Assembly (NCBI GenBank): GCA_039591075.1
Contig: JBDHEI010000005.1
Location: forward strand, 1-64,000
Direction: 5' to 3'
DNA: 64,000 nucleotides
Source: JAOTVV01 sp039591075
GTDB lineage: Bacteria; Gemmatimonadota; Gemmatimonadetes; Gemmatimonadales; GWC2-71-9
Every line of letters begins with the position of its first letter. The stretch's first letter is position 1. Shown here one piece after another: positions 26,624 through 39,777 of the stretch. The translations under genes were made by a program, and so were the position numbers. Under the pieces are notes generated by a model, which did no database searches, was not told the DNA's origin, and saw only the letters and a list, made by a program, of their open reading frames with translations.

Positions 26624-29002
26624 TCACCACTCGTGGAATAGCCGATTCGCGAGGGAACGGGGTTCCCCTTCCATCCCGCTCCCCATCTCCAGCCGCAGCT
26701 CTTTGTCACCGCTTCCCTGGAAGAAACCGACCGTGATGGGGTGATAGCCCGCGGCCAGCGCGATCGACCCGCGCTTGGCGCTCGGTCCGTGGGGCCCGTC
26801 GTTGTTCACGACCAGCCGATCGCCGACGTGCAGCGTGCTGCCGTCGTCGGACGTGAGGTGGAACGTGTAGATCCCGTCCCGGTCGATCTTCACGTACCCG
26901 GAGAAGACGAGTCCCACGTGCTCGTCGCGAGCGTCGGTCGGGATCGCGACGTCGTCCGAGACGCCGACCGCGACCGCGCCGTGATTCACCAGTGCATCAA
27001 CACGTGCCACTTCCGCTTCGAAGTACAGGTACCGCAGGCCGGCCTGGAGGGAGGTGGGATCGACCGCAGCAGGTGCCTGGAGCGTCGCTCGGCGGAAGGT
27101 AGCCGATCGCGCAGGGCTAGCGCGGCCACCCGCGACGAACGCCCGGGCCGTGACGGTCACGCCGTCGGCAGTGACGGCAAGCGACAGGGGATCGATGTAC
27201 CGGACCGATGTAGCGGATGGATCAGAGCCATTGAGGGTGTATCTGATCTCGGCATCCCCCGTGAGCGTCCCCAGGCTCACCATGACGGTGTCGCCCAAGG
27301 TGATGCGGTCCTCTTCCAAACCGAGGACGGGTGGCAACCGGTAATTGACGCCGAATCTATCGAGGAGGTGGAACTGCCGGGGCAGCCGCGCTACGAAGTG
27401 GTCCCAATTGCGGACGCTCTTCGGTGACCACACCACCTCAGACAGCGCGAGCAGTCGCGGGAAGACCATGTACTCCACGTAGTCGGTGGTCTTCATGTAC
27501 TCGGTCCACACGTTCCCCTGGGCGCCGAGCACGTGTCGTGCCTCAGTTGGGGTCAACTCGTCGGGAACCGGCTCGAAGCCGTACACCTGTTCGAGCGGGA
27601 GGAAGCCGCCTATGGCGAGAGGCTCGAACGCCGGGTCTCCCTGATAGTAGTCGAAATAGACGTCGCTCCAGGGCGTCATGATCACGTCGTGTCCCTGTCT
27701 CGCGGCCTCGATCCCGCCCACCGTGCCGCGCCACGACATCACCGTGGCTTCGGGGGCGAGCCCGCCTTCGAGAATCTCGTCCCACCCAATGAGACGCCGG
27801 TCGTGCTGGAGCAGAAACTGCTCGATCCGACTCACGAAATAGCTCTGCAGCTCGTGCGCGTCGGCGAGTCCTTCACGCCGGAGGATTTCCTGGGCGATCT
27901 CGCTCTCTTCCCACCGCGCCTTCGGTGCTTCGTCACCCCCGATGTGGATGTAGCGGCCCGGGAAGAGGTCCATCACTTCCGAGAGGACGTCTCTCAGAAA
28001 CCCGAAGGTCTCCTCCGTCGGGCAGTAGATGTCTGCGTGCACGCCCCACGTGGTGGCCACTTCGAAGGGTCCCGGTGTGCAGGCGTACTCGGGGTATGCG
28101 GCCAGGGCCGCAAGCGAGTGGCCCGGCATCTCGATCTCGGGGATCACGGTCACGTACCGCGAGCGGGCGTGAGCCACGACCTCCCTGATCTCGTCCTGCG
28201 TGTAGAAGCCACAGTAGGGCGTCCCGTCCCCGATGTAGGGATCGAAGTTCTTCTCGAGAATCGTCTCCTTGCGGCACGACCCGACATCGGTGAGGCGCGG
28301 GTACTTCTCGATCGCGATCCGCCAGCCCTGATCTTCGGTGAGGTGCCAGTGGAAGGTGTTCATCTTGTACATCGCCATGAGGTCGATGTACCGCTTTACG
28401 AATGCCACCGGGAAGAAGTGCCGGCCCACGTCAAGGTGCATGCCACGGTACGCAAACCGAGGAACATCGTCGATTCTCACTGCCGGGAGCGCGCGGGGCG
28501 ATTCGCCGCCTATCGGGAGCAGCTGCCGCAGCGTTTGGAGACCGTAGAACAGACCAGCGTGTGTCGGGGCGGACACCAGGACCGACTGCGGCGTCACCTC
28601 CAGCACGTACTGCTCGGGATGCGCCCGGGGCTCGTCCTTCCGCAGGAGCAGGGTCACGCTGCCCGCGGGCGGAGTGGTCACCGGTGACGGGCTCACAGTG
28701 AGCCCCACCCCGGTCTGCGCGCGGAACAGGTCGGCGGTATACCGCGCGAGAGCCTTTGCCTCGACGTCATTTGGATCGGATAGCGCGACGGCCTTGAGTG
28801 CCGCGAGTGGCAGCGTACCCCGTTCGAGTCGCACGGCACCCGGCCACGGCATTAGGTGCAGATCTCGGACACTCGTCATGGGTCCCGTGGGTGTCGGGGT
28901 CAGTATGGGTGCGGGGGCCTGCTCGGCTGGCGGGGCCGGCCCGCCACAGGCAGCGAGCAGGACGAACGTAGCCGCACCGATCACGCGATCCAATTTGCGC
29001 AT
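26624..29002 (-). CDS. Beta-N-acetylhexosaminidase (GH20) lipoprotein with PA14-like C-terminus
   Basis: A 792-residue lipoprotein (lipobox LLAAC, Cys19) followed by a Pro/Thr linker. A GH20b-type N-terminal domain spans about 45-180 and the catalytic barrel about 183-545: YRGMHLDVGRHFFPVAFVKR, FHWHLTEDQGWRIAI, IPEIEMPGHS and IHIGGDEAP with the catalytic Asp357-Glu358 pair. A beta-sandwich with RYTLNGSDPSA (chitobiase-type) and a PA14-like module (VFSGYVKIDRDGIYTFHLTS, DDGSTLHVGDRL) complete it. It should remove terminal GlcNAc/GalNAc from chitin fragments, glycans or peptidoglycan outside the cytoplasm, the PA14-like part helping carbohydrate binding. It is a single gene, convergent with the cupin. 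Confidence 0.9.
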   Translation of the reverse strand: MRKLDRVIGAATFVLLAACGGPAPPAEQAPAPILTPTPTGPMTSVRDLHLMPWPGAVRLERGTLPLAALKAVALSDPNDVEAKALARYTADLFRAQTGVGLTVSPSPVTTPPAGSVTLLLRKDEPRAHPEQYVLEVTPQSVLVSAPTHAGLFYGLQTLRQLLPIGGESPRALPAVRIDDVPRFAYRGMHLDVGRHFFPVAFVKRYIDLMAMYKMNTFHWHLTEDQGWRIAIEKYPRLTDVGSCRKETILEKNFDPYIGDGTPYCGFYTQDEIREVVAHARSRYVTVIPEIEMPGHSLAALAAYPEYACTPGPFEVATTWGVHADIYCPTEETFGFLRDVLSEVMDLFPGRYIHIGGDEAPKARWEESEIAQEILRREGLADAHELQSYFVSRIEQFLLQHDRRLIGWDEILEGGLAPEATVMSWRGTVGGIEAARQGHDVIMTPWSDVYFDYYQGDPAFEPLAIGGFLPLEQVYGFEPVPDELTPTEARHVLGAQGNVWTEYMKTTDYVEYMVFPRLLALSEVVWSPKSVRNWDHFVARLPRQFHLLDRFGVNYRLPPVLGLEEDRITLGDTVMVSLGTLTGDAEIRYTLNGSDPSATSVRYIDPLSLAVTADGVTVTARAFVAGGRASPARSATFRRATLQAPAAVDPTSLQAGLRYLYFEAEVARVDALVNHGAVAVGVSDDVAIPTDARDEHVGLVFSGYVKIDRDGIYTFHLTSDDGSTLHVGDRLVVNNDGPHGPSAKRGSIALAAGYHPITVGFFQGSGDKELRLEMGSGMEGEPRSLANRLFHEW

Positions 29003-29121
29003 CGTCTCATCTCCTCACCGGACGTTCGTCTTTGCCTAGACCACTTCGTCCGGACGGTGAATGGCCGGCGGTCGCGGTAGGTGCTCCGTTCAATCTTGGT
29101 CGTGATCACCATGTCCGCGAT

Positions 29122-29147
29122 ACGATGGTATGGGACGATACTATCGT
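29122..29147. promoter_or_regulatory. Near-perfect inverted repeat in the GH20/purL intergenic region
   Basis: ACGATGGTAT (29122-29131) and ATACTATCGT (29138-29147) match as 10-bp arms with one mismatch around GGGACG. This AT-richer dyad looks like a repressor operator. It lies in the 300-bp region (29003-29302) between the divergent GH20 and purL genes, which otherwise shows no gene or recognisable RNA element. Confidence 0.4.
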
Positions 29148-29302
29148 GAGCGCTGCCGCCGCTAGCGCCGCGATCGGCGCGACAGCGAGGGCGACTACAG
29201 CGCCCGCCATGACCCCCGGCGTCCTGCTATCTTCATCCTGTCTGAGGCGGCGGCCGGCCAGCGGCTGCGCCCACCGATCCGGTGACCCTTCATCGCCAGC
29301 GC

Positions 29303-32300
29303 ATGAGCCTACTGCACCGCTATCGCCACCCCGGTTTCACTGACGCCAGAAGACACGCCCTGCTGCAGACGCTCCACGATAGGGTGGGCGGCCAGATCCG
29401 CGATCTCGATACGGAGTTTTGCTTCAACGTCGAGGTGACGCCGCCGCTGACCGCCGGAGAAGAGCGGACGCTTGCCTGGCTGCTCAGCGAGACGTTCGAG
29501 CCAGAGGGATACGGCGCCCGGTCGCTTCTCGACGGTGAGGGTCTCGTGCTGGAGGTGGGCCCGCGCATGAGCTTCACGACCGCGTGGTCGACGAATGCCG
29601 TGGCCATCTGCCACGCCTGTGGTCTCACCGGCGTTCGCCGCATCGAGCGGTCCCGACGATTTCTCCTCAAGACCGATACGCGACTCGACGAGGGTGAGAA
29701 GGCGGCGTTCCTCGCCCTGATGCACGATCGCATGACCGAATGCCGCTATCTGGAGCCGCTCGACTCGTTTGAGACCGGCGTCGTGCCGGAGTCCGTGTTC
29801 ACGATCCCACTGCTGGCCGAGCAGCGGACGGCATTAGAGCGTATCAACCGCGAGATGGGACTCGCGTTCGATGATTGGGACCTCGACTACTACACGGACT
29901 TGTTCGTCAGCCGCATCGGGCGTGACCCGACCAATGTGGAGTGCTTCGACATCGCCCAGTCGAATAGCGAGCACTCCCGCCACTGGTTTTTCAAGGGCCG
30001 ACTCATCGTAGACGGCCAGGAGATCCCGCACCATCTGATCGCATTGGTGAAGGGCACGCTGGACGCGAATCCGAACAACAACAGCCTCATCGCCTTCAAG
30101 GACAACTCGAGCGCCATTCGTGGATATCCGATCCGCACGATTCTCCCGGCGGCGCCCGGCGCGCCATCGCCGTTCACCGCGGCGGACGTCACCTATCACG
30201 TGATCTTCACCGCCGAGACGCACAACTTCCCCTCGGGCGTCGCACCGTTCCCCGGAGCGGAAACTGGCACGGGCGGCCGTATCCGTGACGTGCACGCGGC
30301 CGGATGTGGCTCGCTCGTGGTGGCGGGCACGGCGGCTTATTGCGTGGGCAATCTGCGCATCCCCGGATACACGCTCCCGTGGGAGCGGGAGGACTTCCAC
30401 TACCCCGCGAATCTGGCCTCGCCGCTAGAGATCGAGATCGAGGCGTCGAACGGCGCCTCCGACTACGGCAACAAGTTCGGCGAGCCCGTACTCCAAGGGT
30501 ACACGCGGTCCTTTGGGCTTCGCCTGCCGAGCGGCGAGCGCCGCGAGTGGCTCAAGCCGATCATGTTCAGCGGTGGGATCGGCCAGATCGACGCCCGCGA
30601 CGTCGACAAGGGCAACCCCGAGCTGGGCATGCTGGTGATCAAGCTCGGCGGACCGGCGTATCGCATTGGGATGGGAGGCGGTGCCGCGTCCAGCATGGTG
30701 CAAGGGGAAAATGTCTCCGAGCTCGATTTCAACGCCGTGCAGCGCGGCGACGCCGAGATGGAGCAGAAGGTGAACCGCGTCATACGGGCGTGCGTCGAGC
30801 TGGGCGACGACAACCCGATCGTCACCATTCACGATCAGGGCGCGGGAGGCAACTGCAACGTACTGAAGGAAATCGTGAGTCCCGAGGGTGCGCGCATCGA
30901 CGTGCGCGCCATCCCGGTGGGCGACGACACTCTGTCGGTCGTGGAGATCTGGGGCGCGGAGTACCAGGAGAACGACGCTTTGCTCATCCGACCGGAGCAG
31001 GTGGACGTGTTCCGCAGGTTGTGCGAGCGTGAGCATGCGCCCTTTGGCATTGTCGGCCGGGTGACCGGGGACGGGAGGATCGTCCTGCACGATGAGACCG
31101 ATGACTCGACGCCCGTCGATCTCGAGCTCGACACGGTGCTGGGCGCCATGCCCCAGAAGACCTTCGAGCTCGATAGGATGGCGCCGAAGCTCGAGCCTTT
31201 GCGGTTGCCGGCTGGCGTCACGGTACGCGACGCATTGGACCGGGTGTTCCGGCTCGTCTCGGTGGGATCCAAGCGGTTTCTCACCACCAAGGTCGACCGT
31301 AGCGTCACCGGCCTCGTTGCCCGGCAGCAGTGCTGCGGGCCGCTCCAACTCACGGTAGCTGACGTGGCGGTCATCGCCCAGAGTCACCTCGGAACCACGG
31401 GGGCGGCAACGGCGATCGGCGAGCAGCCCATCAAGGGACTCATTGACCCGGCCGCGATGGCCAGAATGAGCGTGGGTGAGGCGCTCACCAACCTGGTGTG
31501 GGCCAAGGTGAGCGCGCTCGAGGACGTGAAGTGCTCCGCCAACTGGATGTGGGCGGCCAAGCTCCCGGGAGAGGGGGCAGCCCTGTACGACGCCGCCAAG
31601 GCGATGCGCGACATGATGATCGGCCTGGGGATCGCGGTGGACGGCGGCAAGGACAGCCTATCGATGGCTGCACTCGCGCCGAACGGCGTGGGGGACAACG
31701 AGACTGTGAAGGCGCCCGGGAGCTTGGTGATCTCGGCCTACGTGACGTGTCCGGACATCACCAAAACCGTGACGCCCGATCTCGAGCTCCCGGGAACGGG
31801 CCGCCTCCTCTACGTCGATCTCGGTGGCGGCCGGCACCGGCTCGGTGGGTCGGCGCTGGCGCAGGTGTACGAGCAGATCGGCCACCGGTCCCCCGATGTG
31901 GACGACGCAGCGCTCCTCGAGCGCGCGTTCCACGTCGTGCAACGGCTCCTCGACGACGGGGTCGTGAGTGCCGGCCACGACCGCAGTGATGGTGGGCTGC
32001 TCACGACCCTTCTCGAGATGGCGTTCGCCGGTGACTGCGGCATTGAGGTGGATCTGGGCGCGTCAGCTGCCGGGGCGATCGCCGTGCTCTTCTCCGAAGA
32101 GCTGGGGCTTGTGCTCGAGGTCGATGCGGCAAACGAGCCGAGCGTGCGCGACGCATTCCGCCGGAACGGAGTGCCGTGCGAGTCCATCGGATCGGTGGTC
32201 GCGACCCGTCGGGTTCGCGTGTGTGTGGGTGGAGAGACGGTGCTCGACGAAGATCTGGGCGCCTTGCGCGATCTGTGGGAGGCGACCAGCTTCGAGCTGG

Positions 32301-33229
32301 ACGGCCTCCAGGCGAATCCCGACTGTGTTGCCGAGGAGCGAGCGGGTCTCAGCAACCGCCGGGCGCCACCCTACGGGATCTCCTACGTCCCGCAACGCAC
32401 CGCCACCGCCGTGCTGGTATCGAAGACCAAGACCCCAGTGGCGATCGTCCGCGAGGAGGGGTCCAACGGCGACCGGGAGATGACGTCGGCCTTCTATGCG
32501 GCGGGCTTCGAGCCGTGGGACGTCGTGATGTCGGATCTGCGCTCCGGCCGCGTGACGCTCGATCGATTTCGCGGTGTCGTTTTCGTTGGTGGGTTCAGTT
32601 TCGCCGACGTGCTGGATTCTGCCAAAGGCTGGGCCGGCGTGATCCGGTTCAACGATGGGCTGTGGACGCAGTTCCGGGACTTCGCCGGGCGCCCCGACAC
32701 GTTCAGCCTCGGCGTATGCAACGGCTGCCAGCTGATGGCGCTGCTCGGCTGGGTGCCGTGGCCCGGGATCGCCGATGCGCTGCAGCCCCGCTTCGTGCAC
32801 AATGCGTCGGGACGGTTCGAGTCGCGGTTCGCCACCGTGCAGATCCAGCCGAGTCCGGCAATCATGCTCCGCGGGATGGAAGGGTCGACGCTCGGCGTCT
32901 GGGTGGCGCACGGGGAGGGAAGGGCGTACTTCCCCGATCCGTCGGTCCTCGGTCGCATCGAGGCGGAAGCCCTCGCCCCGGTCCGGTTCGTCGACGACCA
33001 GGCGGAGACCACCGAGGCGTACCCCTTCAACCCCAACGGTTCTCCCCGAGGCATCACGGCGCTCTGTTCCCCCGACGGGCGGCATCTGGCGATGATGCCT
33101 CACCCGGAACGGACCTTCCTCCCCTGGCAATGGGGATGGATGCCAGCCGCCTGGAGGCGAGAGTTCGAGGCATCGCCCTGGCTCCGGATGTTCCAGAACG
33201 CCCGGGAGTGGTGCGAGCGGAGCGGCTGA
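29303..33229 (+). CDS. purL: Phosphoribosylformylglycinamidine synthase, single-chain
   Basis: A 1308-residue FGAM synthase, the fourth step of purine synthesis, turning FGAR, ATP and glutamine into FGAM. The order is N-terminal PurS-like domain, linker with QSNSEHSRHWFFKG, first AIRS-type domain with TAETHNFPSGVAPFPGAETG, second AIRS-type domain, and a C-terminal class I glutaminase with Cys1139 (GVCNGCQ) and the pair His1267/Glu1269 (MPHPERTF). Length and catalytic spacing match the large gammaproteobacterial/eukaryotic type rather than the split PurS-PurQ-PurL system. ATG 29303 is preferred over GTG 29282. No other pur gene is adjacent. Confidence 0.95.
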   Translation: MSLLHRYRHPGFTDARRHALLQTLHDRVGGQIRDLDTEFCFNVEVTPPLTAGEERTLAWLLSETFEPEGYGARSLLDGEGLVLEVGPRMSFTTAWSTNAVAICHACGLTGVRRIERSRRFLLKTDTRLDEGEKAAFLALMHDRMTECRYLEPLDSFETGVVPESVFTIPLLAEQRTALERINREMGLAFDDWDLDYYTDLFVSRIGRDPTNVECFDIAQSNSEHSRHWFFKGRLIVDGQEIPHHLIALVKGTLDANPNNNSLIAFKDNSSAIRGYPIRTILPAAPGAPSPFTAADVTYHVIFTAETHNFPSGVAPFPGAETGTGGRIRDVHAAGCGSLVVAGTAAYCVGNLRIPGYTLPWEREDFHYPANLASPLEIEIEASNGASDYGNKFGEPVLQGYTRSFGLRLPSGERREWLKPIMFSGGIGQIDARDVDKGNPELGMLVIKLGGPAYRIGMGGGAASSMVQGENVSELDFNAVQRGDAEMEQKVNRVIRACVELGDDNPIVTIHDQGAGGNCNVLKEIVSPEGARIDVRAIPVGDDTLSVVEIWGAEYQENDALLIRPEQVDVFRRLCEREHAPFGIVGRVTGDGRIVLHDETDDSTPVDLELDTVLGAMPQKTFELDRMAPKLEPLRLPAGVTVRDALDRVFRLVSVGSKRFLTTKVDRSVTGLVARQQCCGPLQLTVADVAVIAQSHLGTTGAATAIGEQPIKGLIDPAAMARMSVGEALTNLVWAKVSALEDVKCSANWMWAAKLPGEGAALYDAAKAMRDMMIGLGIAVDGGKDSLSMAALAPNGVGDNETVKAPGSLVISAYVTCPDITKTVTPDLELPGTGRLLYVDLGGGRHRLGGSALAQVYEQIGHRSPDVDDAALLERAFHVVQRLLDDGVVSAGHDRSDGGLLTTLLEMAFAGDCGIEVDLGASAAGAIAVLFSEELGLVLEVDAANEPSVRDAFRRNGVPCESIGSVVATRRVRVCVGGETVLDEDLGALRDLWEATSFELDGLQANPDCVAEERAGLSNRRAPPYGISYVPQRTATAVLVSKTKTPVAIVREEGSNGDREMTSAFYAAGFEPWDVVMSDLRSGRVTLDRFRGVVFVGGFSFADVLDSAKGWAGVIRFNDGLWTQFRDFAGRPDTFSLGVCNGCQLMALLGWVPWPGIADALQPRFVHNASGRFESRFATVQIQPSPAIMLRGMEGSTLGVWVAHGEGRAYFPDPSVLGRIEAEALAPVRFVDDQAETTEAYPFNPNGSPRGITALCSPDGRHLAMMPHPERTFLPWQWGWMPAAWRREFEASPWLRMFQNAREWCERSG

Positions 33230-33379
33230 GCCGGGCCATCACATTGCCCCAATCGTTGCTCTGGGTACACGTTTCGCTCTCCCATACCCATTGCGGGCGC
33301 CCCAAAACCGACTCACTTTGTCTGGAATGAACTTCCCTCCTCTGGCGGGTGGGTTTCAATCGCTTTCCATGGTGGGCCT

Positions 33380-36315
<2,936 letters not shown>

Positions 36316-36319
<4 letters not shown>

Positions 36320-39300
36320 AGACCGGCGGCATCGGCTCCGGACAGAGAGCCGAGCAGGCGCCCGGCCGGCATCGCGAGGCGGCACTACTCCGCCTCAGCA
36401 CCACGATCGCCGCGGCCGACACGGAGGCCGATATCTGCAAAGCCGTCGCCCACGGTCTCCAGGAACCGGCGCTCGGGTTCGACTTCGTGGCGGTGCTGCT
36501 CGTGGACGAATCCACCGGTGACCGGGTCGTGGTGGCGAGCCGCGGATGGGATAGTGCTCCGTCGGGGCTCCGGGTGCGCCCCGGACAGGGCCTCAGCGAA
36601 TTGCCGCTTCTCGATGGCCGCCTGCATTACACGCCGCAGGTGACCGAAGACACTCGGTACCTCCCGACCCGCAACGAGGGGTCGGAGGTCGACGTCCCGC
36701 TCCTCGTGAACAAGGAGCTGGTCGGTGTCCTCGTCGTCGAGAGCAACCGCCCACAGGCATTTGGCGCCGACGACTTCGAGGTGCTCCGTGCGGCCGCTCA
36801 TCAGACGGGCATTGCGATCGGCCGGGCCCGACTGTTGGCAGCCGAGCGGCAGCGCGCCGACGAGCAGGAAGCGCTCCGCGCCACCATGGCCGCGCTTTCG
36901 GCCAAGCTCGAGCTGTCGGACCTACTACAGGCGGTGCTCGAACGCGCCGTTCAGCTCCTCCACGTGAGTCATGGGGAGCTTGCGATCTACGACGCCGATC
37001 GCGAAGAACTGGAAATCGTCGCGAGCTACAACGTCGGGAAGAAGGACACGACCGGCACGCGCATGCGGCTCGGTGAGGGAGCGATGGGGCACGTGGCGCT
37101 GACCCGCGAGCCACTCATCATCCCGGAGTACCAGGTGTGGGCGGGACGGTCGGGCCAGTACGCGCAGGTCGAGTTCCACGCCGTCATGGTTGCGCCGCTG
37201 ATGATGGGTCGGCAGTTCGTCGGGGCCATTGCCTTCATGGACAAGGACCGCACGCGCCAGTTCGGACCGGATGACCTCCGTCTGCTCGATCTGTTCGCAC
37301 CGCAAGCCGCCGTGGCCATCGAGAATGCGCGGCTCTTCGCGATCGAGCGGCGCCGCGCCGAGGAGCAGCAGGCCCTGCTCGATACCATGAAAGACCTTGC
37401 CGGCCAACTCGAGTTGTCCAGCGTGCTCCAGCGTGTGCTCGAGCGCGCAGTGGCGCTGCTCGACGTCACGGGGGGGGAACTGGCCACGTATGACGAGGTG
37501 TCGGGAGACCTCGTGCTGGTGGCCAGCCACAACATGGGGACGGATGCGGTGGGTGCGCGGATCGCGATGGGCGAGGGCGCCATGGGCCGCGCGGCGCAGA
37601 CGCTGGAATCCCTCATCATCCCGCGCTACCAGGAGTGGGAAGGACGGTCGTCGCAGTACACGCAGAGCACCGTCCAATCGGTGATGGCCGCCCCGCTCCT
37701 CATCGGGTCGCGACTCGTCGGGGTCATTGCCAGCGTCCACTCCGACCCAGACCGGGACCTGGGGCCCGAAGACCTTCGGCTGCTCGAGCTGTTCGCGCCG
37801 GAGGCGGCCATCGCGATCGAGAACGCTCGGTTGTTCACCCAAGCGCAGCACCAACAGCAGTATTTCGGTGAGCTGGTGGCGAACAGTCCGGTCGCGATCG
37901 TCACACTCGACACGCAGCACAGCGTCGTGTCGTGCAATCCCGCGTTCCTCGCGCTCTTTGGCTATACCGAAGACGAGGTGCTTGGTCACCACCTCGACGA
38001 TCTCATCACCACGCCGGAAACGCGGGCCCAGGCCGTCCAGTACACGCAACAAGCGCTGGACCACCAGGCGGTCCGGGCCATCGCCCAGCGCCAACGCAAA
38101 GACGGCACTCTGGTGGAAGTCGAAGTGCTCGGCGTCCCGGTGGTCGTGGACGGCGCGCTCGTGGGCATGATGGGGTTGTACCACGACATCTCGGAGCTCC
38201 TCGCAGCCCGCCGCTCGGCCGAGATGGCCAACGAGGCGAAAAGCCAGTTTCTCGCCGCGATGAGCCACGAGCTGCGCACGCCGCTGAACGCGATCATTGG
38301 CTACAGCGAGATGCTCCAAGAGGATGCCGCGGCCGCACTCCAGGACGCGTTCATTCCGGACCTGCAGAAGATCCATTCGGCGGGCCGACACCTGCTGACC
38401 CTGATCAACGATGTCCTCGATCTGTCGAAAATCGAGGCCGGACGCATGGAGCTCAACCTCAAGACGTTCGAGCTCGACCGGGCGATTGACGAGGTGGTGA
38501 CCACCGTCCAACCACTGGTCGCCAAGAACGAGAATCGACTGGTCGTGCGATTGGACGGCGAATTGGGCACGATGCACTCGGATCAGACCAGGGTGCGCCA
38601 GGTGCTGCTCAACCTCCTTTCGAATGCCTGCAAGTTCACTGAGCACGGAACCATCACGCTCGCCGCAACGGGGCGAACGGCCGCCAACGGTGACGAGTGG
38701 GTGACGATCGGCGTCACCGATACCGGTATCGGAATGACCCCCGAACAAGTCGGCCGCGTGTTCCAAGCCTTCGCCCAGGCGGAGTCGTCCACGGCGAGCA
38801 AGTACGGTGGTACGGGGCTCGGTCTGGCGATCTCGCGGCGCTTCTGTCAGATGATGGGTGGGGACGTCACCGTCGAGAGCGAAGTGGGAAAGGGCACGAC
38901 CTTTACCGTGCGGCTCCCGGTGCGGGCCCCGAGCGGTGATGGCGGAGGCGAGGGAACCACGTCGGCCCGCGGGGCGCACGCCCAGGCCGATGACCCTGTC
39001 GACGCCGGCGCCGCTGGCACCGTGCTGGTGATCGACGACGACCCGACGTCCCGTGCGCTCGTGCGGCGCCTGTTGACGCGAGAGGGCTTCCGGGTCGAGG
39101 AGGCCGCCGACGGCGAAACCGGTCTGCGCCTGGCCCGGGAGCACCGCCCCGACGTGATCACGCTGGACGTGCTCATGCCCGGGCTGGACGGCTGGTCGGT
39201 GCTGGGACTGCTCAAAGAGGATCCCGAGCTGGCCGACATTCCGGTCGTGATGCTCACGATCGCCGACGAGCAGCAACTCGGCTATGCGCTGGGCGCATCG

Positions 39301-39777
39301 GAGTACCTGACGAAGCCGATCGCTCGTGATCGGTTGGTCGCGGTGCTCCGGAAGCACGGCCAGAAGGGTTCCACTCGGCAGGTGCTGGTCGTGGAAGATG
39401 ACTCCGCGACTCGTGCCGTGCTGCGGCGGACCCTGGCACAGGAGGGCTGGCTCGTCGAAGAGGCGGAGAACGGCAAGGTTGCGTTGGCGCGGTTGTCCGA
39501 TCGGCTCCCGGATCTCATCCTGCTCGACTTGATGATGCCAGAAATGGACGGCTTCGCATTCCTCGAAGCGTTGCGCACCGTGCGGACCTGGCAGGCGATC
39601 CCGGTCGTGGTGATCACGGCAAAGGACCTGAGCGCGGAGGACCGCCGCCGGCTGAACGGCGGCGTCGAGCATGTGGTGCACAAGGGATCCCCTGGCAACG
39701 CCGACCAGCTGCTCGCCGAAGTGCGCGACCTGGTGGCGAGCCGGTTGGCCGGCGCGCGCGCCGTGGAGGGAGGATGA
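36316..39777 (+). CDS. Hybrid histidine kinase 2: three GAFs-PAS-HisKA-HATPase-REC-REC
   Basis: A 1153-residue paralog of kinase 1. GAF1 about 22-172, GAF2 about 190-340, GAF3 about 355-505, PAS about 515-630. The phosphoacceptor is His651 (MSHELRTPLNAIIGYSEMLQ), the HATPase domain spans about 755-868, receiver 1 about 900-1012 (Asp951) and receiver 2 about 1020-1135 (Asp1071). It differs from kinase 1 mainly by one extra GAF with IIPRYQEWEGRSSQYTQ, similar to GAF modules in the two next kinases. Start and stop overlap both neighbours by 4 bp. The double receiver could act as an internal relay or a sink; all key Asp and Lys are present. Confidence 0.92.

Noticed and set aside
36925..39681. 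Long antisense open frame of about 918 codons across kinase 2
   Set aside because: It lies fully opposite a well-conserved histidine kinase, has no domain match I recognise and reads as low-complexity His/Arg-rich protein, the usual by-product of third-position GC bias.
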